64,000 nt of DNA, from the NCBI RefSeq assembly GCF_003628305.1, contig NZ_RBZM01000001.1:310001-374000 (forward strand), written 5' to 3'. The notes under the pieces are model-generated. The model was not told where the DNA came from, made no database searches, and saw only the letters and a program-made list of their open reading frames with translations. Shown piece by piece: positions 43,270 to 51,383 of this stretch (position 1 is the stretch's first letter; every line of letters starts with the position of its first letter). The translations under genes were made by a program, and so were the position numbers. This DNA is from Cohnella endophytica. GTDB taxonomy: Bacteria > Bacillota > Bacilli > Paenibacillales > Paenibacillaceae.

Positions 43270-43420
43270 TCGTGCTACTCCATTCTGGGGGTTGTTGTCG
43301 TTTACTTTATCCTATTAGCATAACAGAACTGCACATAATAATGCTTAAATTGTCCATACACCAAGAACACTTCGCTAATATGATGTACGAAATCAAAATC
43401 ATATGGCCAGAGGTGGAGAA

Positions 43421-44365
43421 TTGGACAGCATCAGTCATTTGACGATAGGAAGCACATTAGCCGGGCTTTTAACCGCTATACCGGTAATTTCAAATCATCA
43501 TGAATTCATGTTGCCTATTATGATATCATGCATCATCGGATCTCTGGCGCCGGATTTGGATGTGATATCAAGACTTAAGCCGGAACTTTATTTGCGCTAC
43601 CATAGAGGAGCAAGCCATTCGTTTTTTCTTTTTCCTTTTTGGAGTCTGCTCGTAGCCGGTTTACTTAGTGCGTGTTGGTTAAATATCCCCTTTCTCTTAT
43701 TATGGTTTTCGGTATCCGCGGGCTATTTATTACACATCGTGCTTGACCTGTTGAATAGTTATGGTACACAGATCGCTTACCCTTTTCGAACGGATAGGAA
43801 GGGATATCATGTGTTACCGTTGTTCGATCTCGTTCTGTGGTCGGCTCATGCCGTGTTTGCAGTAATTTGGTTACAGCAAGGGTTGGGAACCGGGTTTCCT
43901 TTTACGTTGCTTTATGCAGGAAGCGTAGCTTACATTGGGATTCGGTTTTATTACAGGACAAAGATCAAGAAACAGTTGGAATCGAAGCATTCGTCGAGTC
44001 AGGTACTGATTTTTCCGACATTTTCCCTATTCAATTGGTCGATTGTACTTGTTGGACATGATGCCGTTCAAGCAGGAGTATGGCGTTACGGGAACATCAT
44101 TTGGCAGTCTCCGATCAACTTAGGAGAAGCCGGCGACCGCTACGTCAAATGCTCGGAGCAAACAGATGCCGTAAAGCTATTGAAGAATTTCAGCCCGTAT
44201 TTGGCGGTTCAGAAAATAACCCATCCCGACGGAATCAAAATCAGATGGTTGGATCTTCGTTACCTGGAAAGAGCGAATTACTGTCTCATGGCTTGTGTCC
44301 TCATCGATCAATCTTACACCATCCAGCGGTCTTATATAGGTTGGTTCAAGCCGGAGGGGGAGTGA
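43421..44365 (+). CDS. YdjM/LexA-regulated membrane-bound hydrolase family protein
   Basis: About 314 residues of the YdjM-type (DUF457) membrane-bound metal-dependent hydrolase family. Conserved residues are the first His in SISHLTIGSTLAGLL, LAPDLDVIS, the HRGASHS box and HIVLDLLNSYGTQ, within four or five hydrophobic helices. A soluble C-terminal third (about 205-314) follows. I choose TTG 43421, with AGAGGTGG about 5-7 nt upstream, because the protein then starts MDSISHLTIG as in homologues; ATG 43403 has no ribosome site. Function of the family is poorly known; a membrane phosphohydrolase activity is assumed. Confidence 0.82.
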   Translation: MDSISHLTIGSTLAGLLTAIPVISNHHEFMLPIMISCIIGSLAPDLDVISRLKPELYLRYHRGASHSFFLFPFWSLLVAGLLSACWLNIPFLLLWFSVSAGYLLHIVLDLLNSYGTQIAYPFRTDRKGYHVLPLFDLVLWSAHAVFAVIWLQQGLGTGFPFTLLYAGSVAYIGIRFYYRTKIKKQLESKHSSSQVLIFPTFSLFNWSIVLVGHDAVQAGVWRYGNIIWQSPINLGEAGDRYVKCSEQTDAVKLLKNFSPYLAVQKITHPDGIKIRWLDLRYLERANYCLMACVLIDQSYTIQRSYIGWFKPEGE

Positions 44366-44451
44366 AGAGTTGCCTATGCTTGATTTGATAAAAAAGATGG
44401 TTATCATTATATTTAAGCAATTAAACGGATGAACCGAAAGGAGATGGATCT

Positions 44452-44949
44452 ATGGTTAAACAACTGATCGTCGGCGACGCACTGCATGAACTGGCCAATA
44501 CACGCCGAATTCTGGAACGCTTGCCCGAGGAGCATTTAACATGGAAACCGCACGAGAAATCGATGACGCTCGGTGGACTAGCCACGCATTTGATCAACCT
44601 GCTGAATTGGCAAATCGCGATTTTTCAATACTCGGAGTTCGATCTTTCGACCGTGCCGCAACGGCGGGAGGCTCTGGACAAACGCGCAGACGTCCTGGAG
44701 GAGTTCGACGCGAACGTCGGCAAGTTTGAAAAGCTGCTCGCCGAATGCGACGAGAACACACTCGGCGAGGAATGGACGCTGCGCAATGGCGACCATATCA
44801 TCCTCCGCCAGCCGCGTGCGATCGCGCTACGTACCTTCGGATTAAGCCATATGGTCCACCACAGAGCACAGCTTGGCGTATATTTGCGGCTTCTCGATAT
44901 TCCGGTGCCGGGCTTATACGGACCCTCTGCCGACGATAAAGCCCAATGA
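44452..44949 (+). CDS. DinB family protein
   Basis: A 165-residue four-helix bundle protein of the DinB/YfiT-like metalloenzyme superfamily. Three histidines expected to bind a divalent metal are visible: one in LGGLATHLINLLNW and two in LSHMVHHRAQLGVYLRLL. In Firmicutes the superfamily includes bacillithiol transferases and many uncharacterised members. AAAGGAG lies before the ATG. Single gene with its own terminator. Confidence 0.88.
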   Translation: MVKQLIVGDALHELANTRRILERLPEEHLTWKPHEKSMTLGGLATHLINLLNWQIAIFQYSEFDLSTVPQRREALDKRADVLEEFDANVGKFEKLLAECDENTLGEEWTLRNGDHIILRQPRAIALRTFGLSHMVHHRAQLGVYLRLLDIPVPGLYGPSADDKAQ

Positions 44950-44974
44950 ACGAAGTGATACTCCGTTATTTTTG

Positions 44975-45000
44975 AACCCGCGTAAATCGCGGGTTTTTCT
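44975..45000 (+). terminator. Rho-independent terminator
   Basis: AACCCGCG, loop TAAAT, CGCGGGTT followed by TTTCTTTTT. Confidence 0.9.
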
Positions 45001-45018
45001 TTTTGTCGGGTTACATCC

Positions 45019-45048
45019 TTGACAAAACATGCAGGATTACCCTATGCT
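45019..45048 (+). promoter_or_regulatory. Sigma-A promoter upstream of the PaiB-like gene
   Basis: TTGACA (45019-45024), 18-bp spacer, TATGCT (45043-45048). Confidence 0.65.
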
Positions 45049-45136
45049 TTTCGGGCGATCTTGAACATCCGAGTTGGCGGGATATAGATCCGGAGCAACG
45101 CGGGTCAACCATTTTTCCGGGAAAGAGGCGGTAATC

Positions 45137-45763
45137 ATGTACGTCCCGAAAGCTTACCAAATGAAAGATTGGGAAATGATCCTGGAATTTATTGAACAAA
45201 ACAGCTTCGGTATTCTGATCTCGAATTCAAATACGTTAACGGCGACCCATCTTCCTTTTCTGGTCAAGACGAATGGAAACGAAATTTATCTTTACAGTCA
45301 CATGGCAAAAGCGAACCCGCAGTGGAAAGAATTGAGCGGTGAAGCGCTCATCATCTTTAACGGACCTCAAAGTTACATAACTCCGACTTGGTATGCTGAA
45401 AAAGAGGTACCGACGTGGGATTACGTAACCGCGCATCTATATGGGGAATTTCAACTGGTCCCAGACACTGACGAGATATTGGATATTCTTAATAGAACGA
45501 TAAACAATTACGAAGCGGAATCTTCAAATGCGTGGAAGATGAACGAAGTCAGTGAGGAGTACATCAATCAACTTCTGAAACGTATTGTCGGATTCAGAAT
45601 CCGAGTAACGCATTGGGAGGCAGCTTGGAAGCTTCATCAGGATTACAGCCTAGAAACCAAAAATAACGTCATTAGGGCACTAGAGCTTCGGGGTGACGAT
45701 AACTCAAAACAACTAGCTGAGCTAATGAAGAAAGTTAATGGCATTAATTCCGCATCCATCTAG
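45137..45763 (+). CDS. FMN-binding negative transcriptional regulator (PaiB family)
   Basis: A 208-residue protein of the PaiB family with a split-barrel FMN-binding fold. YVPKAYQMKDW at the N terminus, ATHLPFLVKTNGNEIYLYSHMAKANPQW and YITPTWYAEKEVPTWDYVTAHLYG are characteristic. PaiB in Bacillus influences degradative enzyme and sporulation genes, but whether family members regulate or act as flavin enzymes is unclear. AGAGG lies about 9 nt before the ATG; msrA follows 13 nt after the stop, so they form an operon. Confidence 0.9.
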   Translation: MYVPKAYQMKDWEMILEFIEQNSFGILISNSNTLTATHLPFLVKTNGNEIYLYSHMAKANPQWKELSGEALIIFNGPQSYITPTWYAEKEVPTWDYVTAHLYGEFQLVPDTDEILDILNRTINNYEAESSNAWKMNEVSEEYINQLLKRIVGFRIRVTHWEAAWKLHQDYSLETKNNVIRALELRGDDNSKQLAELMKKVNGINSASI

Positions 45764-45776
45764 GAGGATTATGTAA

Positions 45777-46295
45777 ATGCAAAAAGCAACCTTTGCCGGC
45801 GGGTGTTTCTGGTGTATGGTTACACCGTTCGAAGAACTCCCGGGGATTATAGATATCGTATCAGGTTACACCGGCGGTTCGAAGGAAAACCCTACGTATG
45901 AAGAGGTTAAATCCGGAAATACGGGTCATGTTGAAGTCGTACAAATAAGGTTTGATCCGGAACTTTTCCCCTATGAAAGGTTATTAGAACTTTATTGGCA
46001 ACAAATTGACCCGACGGATGAGTTTGGGCAATTCCATGATCGAGGAACACAATATTCAACCGCGATATTCTACCACAACGAACAGCAATTAGAGTCGGCA
46101 CTTCAATCTAAACAAGCATTGGAATTAAGCGGTCGGTTTGAAAAACCTATCGTAACGAAAATATTACCGGCTACAACCTTCTATACGGCCGAAGATTATC
46201 ATCAAGACTATCATAAAAAGAATCCTAAATATTATAAGGAAGATCGTGAGAAGTCCGGTCGCGATCAGTTTATAAGAGACAATTGGACAAAATAA
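45777..46295 (+). CDS. msrA: Peptide methionine sulfoxide reductase MsrA
   Basis: A 172-residue enzyme repairing methionine-S-sulfoxide in proteins. The catalytic cysteine C10 lies in GGCFWC, followed by GGSKENPTYEEVKSGNTGHVEVVQIRFDP and the recycling-region residues near QDYHKKNP. No MsrB domain is fused. AGGAGG precedes the ATG. Cotranscription with the PaiB-like flavoprotein is likely. Confidence 0.94.
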   Translation: MQKATFAGGCFWCMVTPFEELPGIIDIVSGYTGGSKENPTYEEVKSGNTGHVEVVQIRFDPELFPYERLLELYWQQIDPTDEFGQFHDRGTQYSTAIFYHNEQQLESALQSKQALELSGRFEKPIVTKILPATTFYTAEDYHQDYHKKNPKYYKEDREKSGRDQFIRDNWTK

Positions 46296-46306
46296 AAAAT
46301 TGGATA

Positions 46307-48430
46307 TTAAGCGGTCGGGGACGATTCCGACCGCTTTTGAATTAAGATCGTAAGACTAACCAGGGTAACAAAGATAGTTGCTCCCATGTCTGACAGGATA
46401 GCTACCCATAATGTCAGCCAGCCGGGAATGGTGAGAAGTAATGCAATAAGCTTTAATCCCATGGATACGCCGATATTAAAACGAATGATACGGTTTACTC
46501 TACGGGCTACTTTTATCGCATCTGGTAACTTGCCTAAATGATCTTGCATGAGTACGACATCCGCAGTTTCAATTGCGCTATCCGTTCCCTTTCCCATAGC
46601 AATGCCAATTTGAGCGGAGGCTAGAGCAGGGGCATCATTAATACCATCGCCGATCATCCCCACAACACCTTTAGTTGCTAATTCCTTAACTTTTTCAACT
46701 TTTTCTTCAGGGAGTAGATTGCCGAAATATTCAGTAACCCCAACGGCGTTAGCCACTTTCTCCGCCGTTTTTTGGTGGTCGCCCGTAAGCATAACAGTAT
46801 GGCGGATTCCGTTCTTATGCAAGGTTGCGATAACTGATTTGCTTTCTTCGCGAATCTCGTCCGAGATTCCAAACATTCCTAGAACTTTTTCCTCATCAGC
46901 CACTAAAACCAACGTAAGGCCGCTTTCCTTTAACTGATCAATGGTGTCTTGAACACTTCTCGGGATCGTAAGGTGCTCCATGCTTTTTTCGTTACCGAGC
47001 CAATATTTATTCCCCTCGTAAGTGGCTATGATCCCTCGACCTGAAATAGCTTCAATTTCGTCAGCATCCTTTAAACTAGTACCTGAAGTTGCTATATGTT
47101 TCATAATCGCTTTAGCAAGAGGGTGAGTTGAAGATTTTTCAATCGCTCCGGCTACAGCCAAAAACATCGATTCATCGTAGATAACAGATTTCTCAACGTA
47201 CGGTGCGCCTTTCGTTAAGGTGCCGGTTTTATCAAAAGCTAAAGTATCGAGTTTTCCTAATTGTTCGAGGAATACGCCGCCTTTGACCAATATTCCATTA
47301 CGTGCGTTACGCGTAATGCCGGCTACGATCGCAATCGGCGAAGATAAGATTAATGCGCAAGGGCATCCAACTATAAGGACGGCGAGACCTTGATATAACC
47401 AGTCCGACCAATCTCCTCCAAATAGAAGAGGAGGGATTACGATGACTAGACCAGCTATGATCATGATTAGCGGTGTGTAATACTTTGCGAACCTGTTGAT
47501 GAATAACTCTGTAGGCGTCTTGGTTTCTTGCGCTTCTTCCACTAAATGAAGGATCTTGGCTAAGGAAGAATCCTGATAAGCTTTTTCAATCCGAATTTGC
47601 AGAACACCTTCATTATTAATGCTTCCGCCGAATACAAGTTCACCCTCAGCCTTTTCAACAGGTAGAGATTCACCCGTAATCGCCGCTTCATTGACAGAGC
47701 TTTTGCCTGAAATTACAGTTCCATCGGATGGAATCTTTTCTCCCGGCTTCACAAGTACGAGATCGCCAGCGATTAACGTTCCAATAGGTACAACCGTTTC
47801 TGTACCGTTCTCTAATTTAGTCGCTTCTTTAGGTGCGACTTTAAGCAATGTTTCCATTGAACGTCGAGCCTTTTCCATTCCAAGCCCTTCGAGCAACTCG
47901 TTTATCCCGAATAGGATGGCGACCAAAGTCGCTTCTTTCCATTGGCCAATCGAGACCGCTCCTACAAGGGCGATTGTCATTAAAGTATCAATGTTAAATC
48001 GAAGACGAACGAGGTTCTTTAGTCCCTTTAAGAAAGTGGAGTATCCGCTTAATGCAGTCGCAGTAAGGTACAGCAAAATTACAGTGGATGTTGCCGAATG
48101 ACCGTCCATGAATATTGCAGCTAAATAAATGACAGTTGAAGCTACGAGCGTTCCAATTATTTTTTTATTCCCTTGACTATGCTCATGATCATAAGCTCCG
48201 CTATTATGATCATGACCTTCATGGGAATCTTGCACTGGTTGCTCAATATAAGCTCGATCTGACTTGAGAATACTCTTCACTTTATCTAATGGAACACGCT
48301 CATCAAGAATTAACTTTCCGCTATTGTAGCTAAGAGTAGCTGATTCCCCGTGTTCTAATTGACGAATTTCATGCTCTAACACTCGAGCGCAATTCCCGCA
48401 GGAGAGTCCTTTAACTCGATATTCGGTCAA
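46307..48430 (-). CDS. cadA: Cd/Zn/Pb-exporting P1B-type ATPase (CadA)
   Basis: About 707 residues. An N-terminal HMA domain with GLSCGNCARVLE (metal-binding CxxC) is followed by a His-rich linker (SHEGHDHNSGAYDHEHS), an eight-helix membrane domain with the ion site VGCPCALILSSP, the phosphorylated Asp in AFDKTGTLTKG, the SSTHPLAKA HP-locus and GDGINDAPALA. The CPC motif with an N-terminal CxxC defines the Cd/Zn/Pb/Co export group. An AGGAGG (48440-48445) abuts an in-frame ATG at 48439, leaving no spacing; it lies 9 nt before TTG 48430, so I take TTG as the start. It is divergent from the ArsR gene across a palindromic operator region. Confidence 0.92.
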   Translation of the reverse strand: MTEYRVKGLSCGNCARVLEHEIRQLEHGESATLSYNSGKLILDERVPLDKVKSILKSDRAYIEQPVQDSHEGHDHNSGAYDHEHSQGNKKIIGTLVASTVIYLAAIFMDGHSATSTVILLYLTATALSGYSTFLKGLKNLVRLRFNIDTLMTIALVGAVSIGQWKEATLVAILFGINELLEGLGMEKARRSMETLLKVAPKEATKLENGTETVVPIGTLIAGDLVLVKPGEKIPSDGTVISGKSSVNEAAITGESLPVEKAEGELVFGGSINNEGVLQIRIEKAYQDSSLAKILHLVEEAQETKTPTELFINRFAKYYTPLIMIIAGLVIVIPPLLFGGDWSDWLYQGLAVLIVGCPCALILSSPIAIVAGITRNARNGILVKGGVFLEQLGKLDTLAFDKTGTLTKGAPYVEKSVIYDESMFLAVAGAIEKSSTHPLAKAIMKHIATSGTSLKDADEIEAISGRGIIATYEGNKYWLGNEKSMEHLTIPRSVQDTIDQLKESGLTLVLVADEEKVLGMFGISDEIREESKSVIATLHKNGIRHTVMLTGDHQKTAEKVANAVGVTEYFGNLLPEEKVEKVKELATKGVVGMIGDGINDAPALASAQIGIAMGKGTDSAIETADVVLMQDHLGKLPDAIKVARRVNRIIRFNIGVSMGLKLIALLLTIPGWLTLWVAILSDMGATIFVTLVSLTILIQKRSESSPTA
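46309..46342. terminator. Bidirectional terminator between msrA and cadA
   Basis: AAGCGGTCGG, loop GGACGATT, CCGACCGCTT followed by TTGAATT. The hairpin overlaps the last codons of cadA on the minus strand. Confidence 0.8.
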
Positions 48431-48525
48431 TATGGTCATCCTCCTAATACAAATGAATACTTGCTCATATATTATTCTTTTGCTCAAATTAAGTCAATGA
48501 TTAGTGTACCTTTCCGTATAGAAGA

Positions 48526-48547
48526 TTAATCAAATTATTTTGATTAA
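48526..48547. promoter_or_regulatory. ArsR/SmtB-type operator 1, cadA-arsR divergent region
   Basis: TTAATCAAA-TTAT-TTTGATTAA, perfect 9-bp arms. A TTGAAA/TAAGAT promoter for the ArsR gene (48551 and 48575) lies just beside it, so one bound site could control both directions. Confidence 0.85.
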
Positions 48548-48650
48548 ATATTGAAACCACTTAGATTTATATGCTAAGATTACTACATCAAGTATTTTTG
48601 ATTAATGGAGGGACTCTAAAGAGTAAGTTGAATTTTAAGGAGTGAAATAT

Positions 48651-48971
48651 GTGATTAAACAACCACCGATTATCCAGTCTATTCCGGAACGTACTGATTT
48701 CGCACCCTACGAGCAGAAATTCAAGGCACTAGCCGATCAAAAAAGGCTGCAAATCATGTTTGAACTCACGCAAAGAGGAAATACATGCGTTTGCGATCTA
48801 GAGGATATTCTGGGGATGCAGCAGTCTAAGCTTTCTTACCATTTGAAGATCTTGCTGGATGCGGGGCTCATTCTTCGTGAGACAAGAGGGACTTGGAGTT
48901 ATTATGAACTGAACCATGAAGAAGTGAACAACCTTTTGTCGCCTCAGTTATGTTGCCTGTTCCGCAAATAA
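48651..48971 (+). CDS. ArsR-family metal(loid)-responsive repressor
   Basis: A 106-residue ArsR/SmtB repressor. The winged helix includes KALADQKRLQIMFEL, recognition helix MQQSKLSYHLKILLDAGLI and wing TRGTWSYYEL. The sensor motif TCVCDLEDIL has a CxC at the alpha-3 helix as in arsenical or Cd/Pb sensors, and the C terminus holds another Cys pair (LCCLF). GTG start with AAGGAG 8 nt upstream. Similar operators precede it and the flavoprotein gene, so it probably controls itself, the flavoprotein and perhaps cadA. Confidence 0.9.
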   Translation: MIKQPPIIQSIPERTDFAPYEQKFKALADQKRLQIMFELTQRGNTCVCDLEDILGMQQSKLSYHLKILLDAGLILRETRGTWSYYELNHEEVNNLLSPQLCCLFRK

Positions 48972-49002
48972 GAATGTGAGGACATTGGCTTTTCATGAAG
49001 TA

Positions 49003-49024
49003 TAAATCAAAATAATTTGATTTA
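49003..49024. promoter_or_regulatory. ArsR/SmtB-type operator 2, upstream of the flavoprotein gene
   Basis: TAAATCAAA-ATAA-TTTGATTTA, perfect 9-bp arms with the same ATCAAA/TTTGAT core and 4-bp centre as operator 1. Confidence 0.85.
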
Positions 49025-49046
49025 TAAAACCCAGGAGGTTTTTAGT

Positions 49047-50408
49047 ATGAGTGAATGTTGTTCCATAAATGCAGAAAAGATTGCCATGAATAAGAGCTTC
49101 AAGAAAGTTAATGTGACATCAGCAAACAATTTGAAGTTGCCGGTGGCCATTATCGGCGGAGGCCCGATTGGATTAGCCGCAGCCGCTCATTTGGTTGAAC
49201 GCGGAGAAAGCTTTATTCTATTCGAAGCTGCGAAACATATTGCCGGCAATATCGAAAAATGGAGTCATGTCCGTTTGTTCTCACCTTGGCAATATAACAT
49301 CAACAAAGCGGCAAAGAAATTGCTCGAGGATAGCGGATGGGTTGCCCCTAAAGATGAAGAGTTGCCGACCGGTGGAGAACTCGTGGAAAAATATTTGAAG
49401 CCGCTAACTCAACTCCCCAGCATTCAACCCCATATCCATTTGGGTGCCAGAGTCGATGCGATTAGTCGGAAGGGACTAAGCAAAATCAAAACCGCTGGAC
49501 GAGAGAAGTTGCCATTTGTTATTCATGTTGAAACAGATGGAGGTCATCAAACATTCGAAGCGAAAGCCGTAATCGACGCTTCGGGAACTTGGTCTAATCC
49601 CAATCCCGCTAATTCCGAAGGCGTGTGGACAGGTGACGAAACATCCCTTGGACAGCGCATTGTCTATGGTATTCCAGATGTTCTGGGAAGCCTACGGGAC
49701 CAGTATAAGGGCAAAAAGGTTCTTGTCGTCGGCAGTGGTCATTCCGCGATCAATGCCTTGCTTGAATTGGATAAATTAAAAGCGGAAGAGCCATCTACGG
49801 AGATCGTCTGGGTAATACGTAAATCGAGTTTAGTCGAAGTATACGGAGGACAAGAGAACGATAGTCTGCAGGAGCGCGGAGCTCTGGGTATTCGTCTCCA
49901 ACAGCTCGTCGAGAAGGGACATGCGAAAGTGTATACTTCGTTTAATCTGAAACGTTTTAGCGAAGAACATGATGCAATCACAGTTACTGGTTACCAGGAC
50001 GGCGTGCTCGTTCACATTACGGGAATCGAAGAAGTCATCAGCAATACGGGATCCCGTCCTAACATGGCGTTACTTCGTGAAGTAAGAACGATGATGGATT
50101 CAAGCATCGAAAGCGTAGACGCGCTTGCGCCGTTAATAGATCCCAACGTTCACAGCTGCGGAACTGTTCGGCCACATGGGGAGAGAGAGTTACGTCAACC
50201 CGAGCACAATCTATATATCGTAGGCGCTAAAAGCTATGGCAGGGCTCCGACCTTCCTGATGGCAACAGGTTATGAGCAGGTACGCTCCGTTGTAGCCGCG
50301 CTGACTGGAGATTGGGAGTCAGCAGCCAAGGTAGAGTTAGATTTGCCGGAAACGGGCGTATGTAGTGTTGGAGGACAAAATAATTCCAATTCGTCTTGTT
50401 GCTCATAA
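49047..50408 (+). CDS. FAD/NAD(P)-dependent oxidoreductase of metal(loid) cluster (CzcO/ArsO-like)
   Basis: A 453-residue flavoprotein monooxygenase-like enzyme. It has an FAD Rossmann motif (VAIIGGGPIGLAAAAHLVE, about 32-50), a second nucleotide motif (KKVLVVGSGHSAINALLEL, about 220-238), and the C-terminal IVGAKSYGRAPTFLMATGYEQVRS. Such flavoproteins of the CzcO class recur in arsenic and metal resistance operons with ArsR; the reaction is not established. Unusually, both ends carry cysteine pairs (SECCS near the N terminus, SSCCS at the C terminus), suggestive of thiol binding to metal or arsenical. AGGAGG is about 9 nt before the ATG, and an operator lies immediately upstream. Confidence 0.85.
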   Translation: MSECCSINAEKIAMNKSFKKVNVTSANNLKLPVAIIGGGPIGLAAAAHLVERGESFILFEAAKHIAGNIEKWSHVRLFSPWQYNINKAAKKLLEDSGWVAPKDEELPTGGELVEKYLKPLTQLPSIQPHIHLGARVDAISRKGLSKIKTAGREKLPFVIHVETDGGHQTFEAKAVIDASGTWSNPNPANSEGVWTGDETSLGQRIVYGIPDVLGSLRDQYKGKKVLVVGSGHSAINALLELDKLKAEEPSTEIVWVIRKSSLVEVYGGQENDSLQERGALGIRLQQLVEKGHAKVYTSFNLKRFSEEHDAITVTGYQDGVLVHITGIEEVISNTGSRPNMALLREVRTMMDSSIESVDALAPLIDPNVHSCGTVRPHGERELRQPEHNLYIVGAKSYGRAPTFLMATGYEQVRSVVAALTGDWESAAKVELDLPETGVCSVGGQNNSNSSCCS

Positions 50409-50440
50409 AGTTAATCAATAGGATGACAGCAACTAAATAA

Positions 50441-50641
50441 TTAGAAATTAAATGTCCGGGCGACATACTCCAGCTTGGCCGTGTCCAACATCTCTTGCCA
50501 ATCGTCGAAGAAAGTATGATTTGCTATGTGTTCGTCAAACAAGTCTGCGGGGATGTTTTGAAAGTCTTCCTGACAGCTGACTTCAAATCCCCCGGCGTTT
50601 AACATTTCCATAAAGGATTTAAAGACTGTGAACTTCTTCAT
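50441..50641 (-). pseudogene. Possible C-terminal remnant of an unidentified gene
   Basis: A 66-codon frame (KSFMEMLNAGGFEVSCQEDFQNIPADLFDEHIA) without a ribosome binding site before its ATG. The same frame stays open upstream for another 30 or so codons to a TAA near 50738, passing through an AAGGAGG but with no ATG or GTG start well placed after it. The composition (GGFEVSCQEDFQ, FFDDWQEMLDTAKLEYVARTF) resembles the C-terminal end of a methyltransferase-like protein, which suggests a decayed gene, but I cannot name the parent. A short functional peptide is the alternative. The remaining sequence to 50790 holds nothing else visible. Confidence 0.35.
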
Positions 50642-50793
50642 AAATGAAGGAATGAATACTAGTTCACTCTGTATTTCATCGAACCCATTTAATTTATTTT
50701 TAAAAAGAAACGCCTCCTTGTAACTGTCAACTTACATCATTCGAAAATATATCCTTTTACGCGGCTGTTTATGATGTGTTGATTTAATAATGT

Positions 50794-50831
50794 GAAAAAT
50801 CCCCGCTTTGCCGTGAGGCTGGGCGGGGATT
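50794..50831 (-). terminator. Rho-independent terminator of the small spore-type genes
   Basis: On the minus strand AATCCCCGC, a 16-base loop, GCGGGGATT followed by TTTCAC. Confidence 0.8.
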
Positions 50832-50849
50832 GTGATATTTGCGTGTCTG

Positions 50850-51032
50850 TTAGAAGAAGAAAAATGGGAAAAAGGGTTCCTCAAAACGTTCAAATGGCTC
50901 GAAACGTTCAAAACGATCAAAACGATCGAAACCAAACGGGAAAAAGGCTTTTGTACGTAGTGGTTTCGCGGTTTTAAGTTTTCTCGCGCTCGTATGGACT
51001 TTCTTCTGATTTTTATTTTTCGCAACTTCCAT
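50850..51032 (-). CDS. Aromatic/acidic repeat micro-protein, possible spore coat component
   Basis: A 60-residue protein with a basic front half (KNKNQKKVHTSARKLKTAKPLRTKA) and an extreme low-complexity tail of FDRF/ERFEPFERF repeats ending in FFPFFFF. ACGGAGGTGAACAT gives a near-perfect ribosome site 7 nt from the ATG and a terminator follows, so this is a real gene despite its composition. The alternating charged and phenylalanine residues recall self-assembling or phase-separating peptides. It follows a YjcZ-like spore micro-gene in the same direction at 53 nt, which makes a spore coat role plausible but unproven. I recognise no family. Confidence 0.72.
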   Translation of the reverse strand: MEVAKNKNQKKVHTSARKLKTAKPLRTKAFFPFGFDRFDRFERFEPFERFEEPFFPFFFF

Positions 51033-51085
51033 ATGTTCACCTCCGTCTAACTGATCCTATTTAGAGAAAGATTGAAGAAACGAGA

Positions 51086-51160
51086 TTAACAGCTAATGCC
51101 CGCACGCAGAATGATTACCAATAAAATGAAGAGAACTAATACGAATGCAGCAGCTTGCAT
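51086..51160 (-). CDS. YjcZ family sporulation micro-protein
   Basis: A 24-residue single-helix peptide: MQAAAFVLVLFILLVIILRA then GISC. The hydrophobic pattern F-V-L-V-L-F-I-L-L-V-I-I ending in a short polar tail with a cysteine matches the YjcZ/YhaL-like sporulation micro-proteins common in Bacillus and Paenibacillus. GGTGGTGA lies 6 nt upstream of the ATG. Far too short for routine ORF calling. It precedes the aromatic-rich micro-gene and probably shares its transcript, consistent with expression in sporulation. Confidence 0.65.
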   Translation of the reverse strand: MQAAAFVLVLFILLVIILRAGISC

Positions 51161-51285
51161 AAGAATTCACCACCGAATGTGTATTGTGATTGCTCGTCAC
51201 ACTGTTAGCATATGTGTGTTTAAGAATACCGTCAGTGCACTTGTACAGATCCTTCATGAATCCGCCAATACACTACGGTTTGTCA

Positions 51286-51345
51286 TTGACAACGCCATTC
51301 GCACCCTTTATAATTCGTTTGAATTGCTTGTGATAATCATTCTCA
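51286..51345 (+). promoter_or_regulatory. Sigma-A promoter and Fur box of the iron permease
   Basis: TTGACA (51286-51291), exactly 17 bp, TATAAT (51309-51314): a perfect consensus promoter. TGATAATCATTCTCA (51331-51345) matches the Fur 7-1-7 box at 13 of 15 positions and lies over the early transcribed region, so iron-loaded Fur would block transcription. Confidence 0.9.
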
Positions 51346-51383
51346 GCACATTAGAACGATTACAAACTAGAGGTGTAGCAATA

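Noticed and set aside
46307..50408. Standard arsenic resistance (ars) operon.
   Set aside because: No arsB/acr3 pump, arsC or arsM is present; the exporter carries CPC and is a Cd/Zn/Pb-type ATPase.
50732..51040. A 102-codon minus-strand frame overlapping the aromatic-rich micro-gene.
   Set aside because: It runs through the terminator hairpin and lacks a ribosome site; the 60-codon frame in the other phase has a near-perfect one.
51096..51383. N-terminal extension of the FTR1 permease by 96 codons.
   Set aside because: It would overlap the yjcZ-like gene, a perfect promoter and the Fur box, and would place the signal peptide internally.
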